From NCBI GenBank assembly GCA_964496705.1, contig CAZCBJ010000052.1:1-20678 (forward strand): a stretch of 20,678 nt of DNA, in the 5' to 3' direction. Shown one piece after another: positions 15,192 through 20,678 of the stretch (the stretch's first letter is position 1; the number at the start of each line of letters is the position of its first letter). The notes under the pieces were generated by a model. It was not told the origin of the DNA. It did not search any database and saw only the letters and a list, made by a program, of their open reading frames with translations. This DNA is from CAZCBJ01 sp964496705. GTDB taxonomy: Bacteria; Chloroflexota; Anaerolineae; Anaerolineales; Anaerolineaceae. The translations under genes and the position numbers were made by a program.

Positions 15192-16820
15192 ATGCGTAAA
15201 CCACTTTCACCAGATCAGAGGAAATGGGTTGATGAGACCCTGGCGGGGATGTCGCTGGAAGAGAAGGTCGGTCATCTGCTTTGCCCCGAGGACCGCGAAT
15301 ACAGCGAGGATGAATGGCTGCAGATTCAGAAGGATGTGCCTTTCGGCAGCGCGTTTTTCACCTTTACGCCCCCTGAAAGGCCGTTGAGCTGCATCAAGGC
15401 CATTCAGAAAATGGCGCGCATTCCAGTGTTGATCGCTTCTGACCTGGAACACGGCGCCGGAGCGATGATCCCGCATTGCACTGATTTTCCCAACGCCATG
15501 GCGGCTGGCGCTGCAGATGATGTGCGACTGGTGCGCGCGATGGGCCGGGCTACCGCCCGGGAAGGGCGGGCGAACGGGGTGCATTGGACCTTTTCACCGG
15601 TGGTTGATTTGAACGTGAATTTCCAGAATCCAGTCACCAACATTCGCGCGTTGGGCGACCGGGCCGGGCGGGTGAGCAGATTGGCACAAGCCTGGATTGA
15701 AGGTATTCAGGAATCGGGTGAGATGGCTGCCAGCGCCAAACATTTCCCCGGCGACGGCATGGACGACCGAGACCAGCATTGCTGTACCTCGGTCAATACC
15801 TGCTCACTGAGCCGTTGGTGGGCGACTTACGGGCGGGTGTGGCAGGCAGTCATCCAGGCGGGGACGTTGAGCGTGATGGTGGGGCACATTTCCTTTCCGG
15901 AATACGAGGGCCTGGCGGACAGGCCGGCTGACGCGCTGCCAGCGACGCTCAGCCAGCGCCTGCAGGTTGACCTGCTGCGGCGCGAGCTGGGATTTGAGGG
16001 GGTGATTGTTTCGGATGCGGCGCCGATGATTGGAATTGCTTCGCGGGTTCGCGCAGATGAACAGGCGGTGCAGAACATCCTGGCGGGATCGGACGTATAC
16101 CTGTTCGCCAATCCGCGCGAAGACTTCGGGTTTCTACTCCAGGCGGTGCGGGGTGGGCGAATTTCGCTGGAGCGCCTGGAACAAAAGGTGCGGCGTGTGT
16201 TGGAATTGAAGGTGCGCCTTGGGCTGCCGCAGAGCCTACAGGGCGAGCTCATCTCGCCTCATGAAACAACCCATTACCGGTCGCAAGCGACTGAGATGGC
16301 CGAAAAAAGCATCACCCTGCTGCGCGCGAGCCGCATGACTCCGGCGGCGTTGAAACCGGGCGCTCATATTCTGACGGTCACGCTCAAATATGTGAATAAC
16401 CGGCGCGACCTGGACCGCGAGCAGGAGTGGATAGATGGTGAATTGCGCCGGCGCGGATTTGAGGTGGATCACCTGCAAAATCCCTCGGCGGACGCGCTGA
16501 TGGTCAAACCGGTGCAGTATGATGCGGTGTTTGTTAACATTGTCACGTACCCGCACGCATTATTCGGCAGCATGCGGCTGACCGGCGGGATGATTTCGGC
16601 TTACTGGCGCGGATTTTACGCTAATCATGATCATATCGTTTTCACCTCGTTTGGTTCTCCTTATATCCTGTATGAGCAGCCGCACTTGCCCAACCTGTAC
16701 CTGGCTTATGGATTTGGCGAATTCGCCCAAAAGGCGGCTGTTCGCGCCTGGTTGGGAGAAATCGAGCCGCGCGGACGCTGCCCGGTGAGATTACCGGAGA
16801 AGATGATGGGTCTGAAATGA
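15192..16820 (+). CDS. Glycoside hydrolase family 3, beta-N-acetylhexosaminidase (NagZ)-like with extra C-terminal domain
   Basis: This 542-residue enzyme has a GH3 (beta/alpha)8 domain with DLEHGAGA (84-91), KHFPGDG (173-179) followed by DDRDQH (181-186), and the nucleophile Asp265 in VIVSDAAP. The KHFPG-G plus D-x-H loop is the mark of the NagZ-type N-acetylglucosaminidase branch, whose general acid is the loop His; here that would be His186. NagZ is usually about 340 residues. The additional 150 or so residues form an alpha/beta domain, as in the two-domain GH3 enzymes. ATG 15192 is chosen because AAAGGAGA lies upstream; an opening to 15057 overlaps the previous gene and lacks this. No signal peptide is seen, so it acts inside the cell. 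It ends the aminotransferase-glycosidase run. Release of GlcNAc or a related sugar is the best guess. Confidence 0.9.
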   Translation: MRKPLSPDQRKWVDETLAGMSLEEKVGHLLCPEDREYSEDEWLQIQKDVPFGSAFFTFTPPERPLSCIKAIQKMARIPVLIASDLEHGAGAMIPHCTDFPNAMAAGAADDVRLVRAMGRATAREGRANGVHWTFSPVVDLNVNFQNPVTNIRALGDRAGRVSRLAQAWIEGIQESGEMAASAKHFPGDGMDDRDQHCCTSVNTCSLSRWWATYGRVWQAVIQAGTLSVMVGHISFPEYEGLADRPADALPATLSQRLQVDLLRRELGFEGVIVSDAAPMIGIASRVRADEQAVQNILAGSDVYLFANPREDFGFLLQAVRGGRISLERLEQKVRRVLELKVRLGLPQSLQGELISPHETTHYRSQATEMAEKSITLLRASRMTPAALKPGAHILTVTLKYVNNRRDLDREQEWIDGELRRRGFEVDHLQNPSADALMVKPVQYDAVFVNIVTYPHALFGSMRLTGGMISAYWRGFYANHDHIVFTSFGSPYILYEQPHLPNLYLAYGFGEFAQKAAVRAWLGEIEPRGRCPVRLPEKMMGLK

Positions 16821-16837
16821 GGAAACCTTAAAACCAG

Positions 16838-16866
16838 TTGCTTTTAATCCGTCACTTTGCTAAAAT
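16838..16866 (+). promoter_or_regulatory. Candidate distal promoter for the second binding-protein gene
   Basis: TTGCTT (16838-16843), a 17-nt spacer and TAAAAT (16861-16866), with TGC before the -10 box as extended element. The predicted start is near 16873, giving a leader of about 200 nt. TGAAACCGTCTTGC (16875-16888), just downstream, resembles one half of the LacI operator at 18671-18686, but its right half fits poorly. Confidence 0.5.
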
Positions 16867-16970
16867 CATTCTAGTGAAACCGTCTTGCTCGATATCGCAA
16901 GGAGCCAAGGCGAGATTATTCCACCCATTCCTGCTTTTTTCTTAGTCGATTCCTGTATAAAAAAAACTCC

Positions 16971-16979
16971 TGTTATCAT
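16971..16979 (+). promoter_or_regulatory. Candidate proximal extended -10 promoter for the second binding-protein gene
   Basis: TGTTATCAT forms an extended -10 element (TGn + TATCAT) without a good -35 box. Transcription would begin near 16986, only a few nucleotides before the strong AAAGGAGGTGATC sequence, so that sequence would sit at the very 5' end of the mRNA. Confidence 0.4.
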
Positions 16980-16991
16980 TTAAATTTTAAT

Positions 16992-17004
16992 AAAGGAGGT
17001 GATC
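16992..17004 (+). promoter_or_regulatory. Full anti-SD complement AAAGGAGGTGATC far upstream of the start codon
   Basis: This 13-mer is the full complement of the usual 16S rRNA 3' tail. It ends about 70 nt before ATG 17074 (74 nt counted from the GGAGG core), and the gene has its own closer site AGAGGAG. No ATG, GTG or TTG lies at translation spacing behind it, although an ATT at 17007 would open an unlikely frame. It looks like an mRNA-stabilising 30S docking site of the kind known as STAB-SD in Bacillus, but this role is inferred. Confidence 0.5.
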
Positions 17005-17073
17005 TTATTCGTCAGATTAATACCGAATTGGACGCAGCGGTAGCTTCGACAAATATTTTAAAGAGGAGAAAAA

Positions 17074-18552
17074 ATGAAGAAAATTTTGTTTGTTCTGTCC
17101 ATCGTGCTGATTGCCAGCATGCTGTTGATCAGTTGCGCGCCCAAGGCAACCGAAGCTCCCAAGGAGGGGCCGAAAGCCGAGGAACCTAAAGCTGCAGAAG
17201 CAACCAAGGCGCCGGAACCGACTCAGGCTCCCAAAGCTGCCGAGCCGGTGAAGATCGTGATTTTTGTTGGTTTTGGCACTGGCACCGCGCCTGAACAGGT
17301 GATCGTGCATGAGCAAATGGCCAAGGAATTTAACGAAACCCACACCGATATCCAGATTGAATTTTTGACCGTGCCGTGGGAAGAGCGCATCACCAAGTAC
17401 TCCACCATGCTGGCGGGAGACATGGTGCCGGATATTTCACTGCCGCAGGGCGTGGGCGGGATCGCACTTTTCCCGGATGAATGGTTGGATTTGACGCCGC
17501 TGATCCAGCGCGACAACTACGATATGAGCCGCTTTGCTGGCAAGACCCCCGAGATCATGGCGATGCCCGACAAGGGGTTGGTGGGTATGCCGCTGTGTGT
17601 GTATCCTTCGGTGATTTACTATAACGAAGATATGTTTGATGCAGCCGGGGTGGAATATCCGCCGCACGAATGGGGTGCACCGTATGCCGATGGTGATCCC
17701 TGGACGTATGCCAAGCTGGTTGAAATTGGCCGCAAGCTGACTTTTGACGGTAACGGCAACAACGCCGATTCACCAGCCTTCAACTGGGAGGATACCCGGC
17801 AGTGGGCATGGGACGGCTGGAGCTGGTACCAGGGTCCGCCGGATGTGGTGGTCAAGTTTGGCGCCAAGGATCCATTTGGCATGAGCAAGGACTACAAGAT
17901 CGCCGAGATGAACAAGCAGCAGGCGTGGATTGACGCGGTGACCTTCCAACGGGATGTGATCTGGAAATACCACATTCAGGCCACCAGCGAGCAATCCGGC
18001 GCGTTCTATGACAAGGCTGGCGACCCGTTTGGATCCGGTTTGGTGGCGATGTGGGAATGCCACAGTTGGATGTCCACCTCCTTCCCTGCCTGGTCGCAAG
18101 CATTTAACTGGAATGTGGCAGCCGAACCCAGCGTTGGCGATCTGCCCATCAGCGCCACGGTGGATGCGGATGTCATTTCGATTGCCAAGGGTTCCAAGCA
18201 CATTGATCAGGCCTGGGAAGTGACCAAGTGGTTCCTGGAAAAGGAGATGTTCTGGAGGCTGAGCCAGAACTACGGCTGCATCCCGGCAGATGAAGAATTG
18301 GGGCAGCGCTGGTTCGATGAAATGGCGACCCAATTCCCGAACGTGGACTTCCAGGTGTTTGGCGACTCGTTAAACTATATCGATATGCCCAACCACGAGA
18401 CCTGGCGACCCGGGTACACCAAGATCTATGATGCCATTGGTAAAGCCATGGAAAAAATTTCCACCGGCACCAACACGGATGTACAGGTGGTGTTGGATGA
18501 GCTGAATGCCGAAGCGCAGACGATCCTCGACGAATACTGGGCGAATCAGTAA
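17074..18552 (+). CDS. Extracellular sugar-binding lipoprotein of an ABC importer (family 1), paralogue A
   Basis: This 492-residue solute-binding protein has a Sec-type lipoprotein signal (MKKILFVLSIVLIASMLLIS before Cys21). A repetitive Lys/Ala/Pro/Glu linker spans about residues 22-60 as a flexible spacer from the membrane. The mature domain opens with VKIVIFVGFGTG and contains YNEDMFDAAGVEYPPHEW, typical of family-1 sugar-binding proteins. Many Trp and Tyr residues fit stacking on a carbohydrate. AGAGGAG lies 7 nt before ATG 17074. No permease is adjacent on this side; the partner permeases may lie beyond the right edge or be shared. It is closely related to the partial gene at 19928 but not to the Tat-type protein at 1863-3242 beyond family level. 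Regulation by the following LacI-type gene is likely. Ligand unknown. Confidence 0.94.
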   Translation: MKKILFVLSIVLIASMLLISCAPKATEAPKEGPKAEEPKAAEATKAPEPTQAPKAAEPVKIVIFVGFGTGTAPEQVIVHEQMAKEFNETHTDIQIEFLTVPWEERITKYSTMLAGDMVPDISLPQGVGGIALFPDEWLDLTPLIQRDNYDMSRFAGKTPEIMAMPDKGLVGMPLCVYPSVIYYNEDMFDAAGVEYPPHEWGAPYADGDPWTYAKLVEIGRKLTFDGNGNNADSPAFNWEDTRQWAWDGWSWYQGPPDVVVKFGAKDPFGMSKDYKIAEMNKQQAWIDAVTFQRDVIWKYHIQATSEQSGAFYDKAGDPFGSGLVAMWECHSWMSTSFPAWSQAFNWNVAAEPSVGDLPISATVDADVISIAKGSKHIDQAWEVTKWFLEKEMFWRLSQNYGCIPADEELGQRWFDEMATQFPNVDFQVFGDSLNYIDMPNHETWRPGYTKIYDAIGKAMEKISTGTNTDVQVVLDELNAEAQTILDEYWANQ

Positions 18553-18571
18553 AATCTCTTTTTTTACATGA

Positions 18572-18607
18572 ATCCATCCCGGCTGGAGAAATCTAGCCGG
18601 GATGGAT
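18572..18607 (+). terminator. Perfect 13-bp hairpin after the binding-protein gene
   Basis: ATCCATCCCGGCT (18572-18584) and AGCCGGGATGGAT (18595-18607) pair perfectly around a 10-nt loop, 20 nt after the stop codon. A T run lies before the hairpin (18558-18565), and only a short GTTTTT appears 14 nt after it. It may therefore act as a weak or factor-assisted terminator or as a 3'-end stabiliser rather than as a classical intrinsic terminator. Confidence 0.6.
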
Positions 18608-18640
18608 GTTGTCTGGACAGGTTTTTAAGATTGGCGTATA

Positions 18641-18669
18641 TTGACATTGGGGGTTATTGGTGTTAAAAT
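18641..18669 (+). promoter_or_regulatory. Promoter of the LacI-family regulator gene
   Basis: TTGACA (18641-18646) is a perfect -35 box, followed after 17 nt by TAAAAT (18664-18669), with TGT before it as extended -10. Transcription should start near 18676, inside the LacI operator that follows immediately. Confidence 0.8.
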
Positions 18670-18670
18670 A

Positions 18671-18686
18671 TTGAAAGCGTTTTCAA
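18671..18686. promoter_or_regulatory. LacI-family operator TTGAAAGCGTTTTCAA
   Basis: This 16-bp palindrome has one mismatch between arms and a central CG, the classical LacI/CcpA/GalR-type site. It begins one base after the -10 box and covers the predicted transcription start, so bound repressor would block RNA polymerase. The regulator encoded 66 bp downstream is the natural ligand, which gives autoregulation. Confidence 0.85.
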
Positions 18687-18751
18687 TCAACGTCGCATCA
18701 TTCCCACAAATTTTTTAAATAAACCGCAATATTAAGCGCTAAAAAAGGATC

Positions 18752-19783
18752 ATGCCGGGTAAACCTGCAACTCGCTGTACCATTGCCGATGTTGCCCGAC
18801 TGGCGGGTGTGTCCATTACCACCGTCAGCCGGGTGGTGAATCGTTCATCCCTGGTGAATGAAAACACTGCCCAACGCGTGCACCATGCCATCGACCAATT
18901 GGGATACGCGCCCGAAACCGCCGCGCGCAATCTTGCCAGCCGGCGCACATATACCCTGGGCGTGCTGCTGCCGGTGATTGGCACCGATTTCTACGCGTTG
19001 GTGGTTTCGGGGATTGAGGCAGAAGCGTTTGAAAAAGGTTACGATCTATTAATTGCCACCCAGCACGAAACCAGCGGGCGGCGGTTGGCGCTGCCAACCC
19101 TGGGACCGCATAACACGGATGGATTGTTGACGGTTAATGTGGAATTTAACGATACTTTGATTGACTTGCATTTGGAAGGCTTCCCGCTGGTCACTTTATA
19201 TGCCAAGCCGCCCTCAATGCTCAACATCCCGATTGTCGCGGTGGAGGATGAGAGCAGTTCGTATCAATTGGTCAGCCATTTTATTGAGGTTCATGGCTAC
19301 ACAGATATTGGTTTTCTGACCGGACCGGAGAATAATGAGGATTCCAGGTGGCGTGAAAGCGGTTACCGTAAAGCGATGGCCGATCACAACCTGCCCGTGG
19401 ATGAGGATTTGATTCATGTGGGTGGGTTTGACACCCAGACCGGCCGCCTGGCAATATTAAATTGGCACCGTGCCAGCGGTCACCTGCCGCGCGCGATTTA
19501 CTGCGGCGATGATGAAGCCGCGCTGGGAACCGTCCTGGCGCTGGCGGAACTGGGGCTGCGCATTCCCCAGGATGTGGCCATCGCAGGTTTCAATGATTCT
19601 TCGCTGTCTGCCTATCTTGTGCCGCCTTTAACCACCATCCACGCGCCCACCTCAGATGTAGGGCGCACTGCCGTCCGGCAAATGGTCTCGCTGATCGAGA
19701 CAGGGCATGCGGACCCCTTGACCATTCTGCCGACCCAGTTCGTCGTCCGCAATTCCTGCGGTTGCGCTCAATCGCGGGTATAA
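18752..19783 (+). CDS. LacI-family transcriptional regulator
   Basis: This 343-residue DNA-binding protein has the N-terminal LacI helix-turn-helix (residues 10-29, TIADVARLAGVSITTVSRVV) and a hinge region ARNLASRRT. A periplasmic-binding-protein-like sensor domain follows, with the family landmarks TYTLGVLLP at its start and PQDVAIAGFNDSSLSAYLVP followed by LTTIHAP. AAAGGA stands shortly before ATG 18752. It lies between two related sugar-binding-protein genes and carries a near-perfect operator at its own promoter, so it probably represses itself and one or both neighbours until a sugar ligand is bound. The C-terminus has an odd NSCGCAQ tail with two Cys. Its stop codon overlaps a TATAAT (19779-19784) that could help transcribe the next gene, but there is no good -35 box. 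Confidence 0.95.
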   Translation: MPGKPATRCTIADVARLAGVSITTVSRVVNRSSLVNENTAQRVHHAIDQLGYAPETAARNLASRRTYTLGVLLPVIGTDFYALVVSGIEAEAFEKGYDLLIATQHETSGRRLALPTLGPHNTDGLLTVNVEFNDTLIDLHLEGFPLVTLYAKPPSMLNIPIVAVEDESSSYQLVSHFIEVHGYTDIGFLTGPENNEDSRWRESGYRKAMADHNLPVDEDLIHVGGFDTQTGRLAILNWHRASGHLPRAIYCGDDEAALGTVLALAELGLRIPQDVAIAGFNDSSLSAYLVPPLTTIHAPTSDVGRTAVRQMVSLIETGHADPLTILPTQFVVRNSCGCAQSRV

Positions 19784-19834
19784 TAACCCAGGCCTTGACG
19801 GGAACCGATCGATTTCCGGAAGGATTTTCAGCCC

Positions 19835-19847
19835 AAAAGGAGGTGAA
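19835..19847 (+). promoter_or_regulatory. Upstream Shine-Dalgarno-like AAAAGGAGGTGAA before the third binding-protein gene
   Basis: The GGAGG core (19839-19843) ends 84 nt before ATG 19928, which has its own AAAAGGAG site. No ATG or TTG lies at normal spacing. It matches the elements at 16992-17004 and 3326-3321 in sequence and distance. A role in 30S docking or mRNA stability is inferred. Confidence 0.45.
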
Positions 19848-19927
19848 GCCGAAAACCCAGTGAGTGCCCATTCGAAATCCCCCATTGTTCAAACAAATTT
19901 CGCTGATATTTTGAAAAGGAGTGAGAA

Positions 19928-20678
19928 ATGAAAAAGTTTTGGTCATTAGTGACCGTACTGATTATCCTCAGCATGCTACTCGTCGCTTGCGCACCGAAAG
20001 CCACCGAAGCTCCCAAAGAACAACCCAAGGCTGAGGAACCCAAGGCTGCTGAACCCACCAAGGCTCCCGAACAGCCAAAAGCTGAGGAACCCACCGCGGT
20101 TCCCCCGGTCGCTGGCGAACCGGTGAAGATTATCATCTTCGTCGGCTTTGGCACCGGCACCTCGCCGGAACAGCAGGCCGTGCACGCCCAGATTCAGGAA
20201 GAATTCAATGCGAGCCACACTGACTTGCAGATTGAATTCCTGACTGTGCCGTGGGCCGAGCGCATCACCAAGTTCTCCACCATGCTGGCTGGCGACCTGG
20301 CTCCCGATATCGTCATGCCGATCGGCGTGGGCGGTATTGCCGAATTCTACGATGAATGGATAGACCTGACCCCTTACATTCAGCGCGACAACTTCGACAT
20401 GACCCGCTTCGCTGGCAAGACCGTGGAAGTTCACAACTACGGTGACAAGGGCGTTCTCGGTCTGCCGATGTGCGTGTATCCCACCACCGTATACTACAAT
20501 GCCGACATCTTCGATGCCGCCGGTGTGGATTATCCGCCGCATGAGTGGGAAGCTCCGTATGCGGATGGCGAAGCCTGGACTTACATGAAACTGGTCGAGG
20601 TCGCCAAGAAACTGACCCTGGATGTCAACGGCAACGACGCCAACTCCCCGGCCTTCGATCCTACCAACATCAAGCAGT
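19928..20678 (+). CDS. Extracellular sugar-binding lipoprotein of an ABC importer, paralogue B (partial, cut by right edge)
   Basis: The first 250 residues of a family-1 solute-binding protein are visible. The lipoprotein signal ends in MLLVAC with the lipidated Cys at 21. A repetitive PKAEEPKAAEP-type linker follows, then VKIIIFVGFGTGTSPEQ. It is plainly a paralogue of the protein at 17074-18552: FVGFGTGT, QIEFLTVPW, RITK, STMLAGD, PYADG and YPPHEW are shared in the same order. Differences cluster in segments such as VEVHNYGDKGVLGLP that may touch the ligand. AAAAGGAG lies just before ATG 19928. It follows the LacI-type gene by 144 nt and probably leads a transporter operon that continues outside the window. 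Ligand unknown. Confidence 0.94.
   Translation, partial: MKKFWSLVTVLIILSMLLVACAPKATEAPKEQPKAEEPKAAEPTKAPEQPKAEEPTAVPPVAGEPVKIIIFVGFGTGTSPEQQAVHAQIQEEFNASHTDLQIEFLTVPWAERITKFSTMLAGDLAPDIVMPIGVGGIAEFYDEWIDLTPYIQRDNFDMTRFAGKTVEVHNYGDKGVLGLPMCVYPTTVYYNADIFDAAGVDYPPHEWEAPYADGEAWTYMKLVEVAKKLTLDVNGNDANSPAFDPTNIKQ

Noticed and set aside
16884..16901. CTTGC...GCAAG small hairpin in the leader before the second binding-protein gene as riboswitch
   Set aside because: The stem is 5 bp with an 8-nt loop; no wider conserved structure could be recognised.
16992..17004. AAAGGAGGTGATC read as the end of a 16S rRNA gene on the minus strand
   Set aside because: Flanking bases do not match the conserved helix-45 region of 16S rRNA; only the SD-complementary tail is present.
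19779..19784. TATAAT as a promoter for the last binding-protein gene
   Set aside because: There is no acceptable -35 box at 16-18 nt and no extended -10; kept only as a remark, since read-through from the LacI-type gene is as likely.
1..20678. CRISPR arrays, tRNA or rRNA genes, insertion sequences, phage genes, toxin-antitoxin or defence systems
   Set aside because: I looked for regular spaced repeats, tRNA-like arms, transposase motifs and known defence domains and found none. Apart from the listed hairpins and promoters the intergenic stretches show nothing clear, and none without a gene exceeds about 260 nt.

Overview
The window looks like a carbohydrate-utilisation island from a GC-rich bacterium, most likely an Anaerolineae-type member of the Chloroflexota. 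That placement is an inference. It rests on the style of the ABC sugar-binding lipoproteins (Cys followed by a Lys/Ala/Pro/Glu-rich linker), the mix of MttB-like and UroD-like proteins with glycosidases, and a GTAGGGG-type palindromic repeat. No rRNA, tRNA or other taxonomic marker is present.

Layout. (1) 1-3440, minus strand: a sugar ABC importer operon of Tat/lipoprotein binding protein, MalF-type permease and MalG-type permease, the last cut by the left edge. A palindromic repeat lies between the binding protein and the permeases, and no ATPase gene is in view. (2) 3502-6546: a PfkB-family sugar kinase (plus) convergent with a two-gene minus operon of a double-SIS protein and a UroD-family methyltransferase-like protein. 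(3) 6600-6700: a compact divergent promoter region. (4) 6718-9464, plus: an MttB-family (COG5598) protein without an amber codon and a GH4 NAD/metal-dependent glycosidase, ended by an intrinsic terminator. (5) 9625-12404: a MATE-like multi-span membrane protein (plus) convergent with a thioredoxin-CcdA/DsbD fusion (minus). (6) 12573-16820, plus: a DegT-family aminotransferase, a GH30-like glycosidase and a GH3 enzyme with NagZ-type features, each with a good ribosome binding site and short gaps. (7) 16821 to the end, plus: two paralogous sugar-binding lipoproteins flanking a LacI-family regulator that has a near-perfect LacI operator at its own promoter. The second lipoprotein is cut by the right edge.

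Taken together, the genes fit capture of oligosaccharides by several ABC binding proteins, hydrolysis by GH3, GH4 and GH30-like enzymes, and processing of the sugars by the PfkB kinase, SIS protein and DegT aminotransferase. An amino-sugar-containing glycan is a reasonable guess from the NagZ-like GH3, the SIS protein and the aminotransferase. The MttB-like and UroD-like proteins are the least explained part: both families are best known from corrinoid-dependent methyl transfer, yet no corrinoid protein is encoded here.

The most interesting non-coding signals are: a strong Shine-Dalgarno-like sequence 74-84 nt upstream of all three binding-protein genes, in addition to their normal ribosome binding sites; near-identical extended -10 promoters in front of the importer operon and the MttB-GH4 operon; the LacI operator; and several perfect hairpins.
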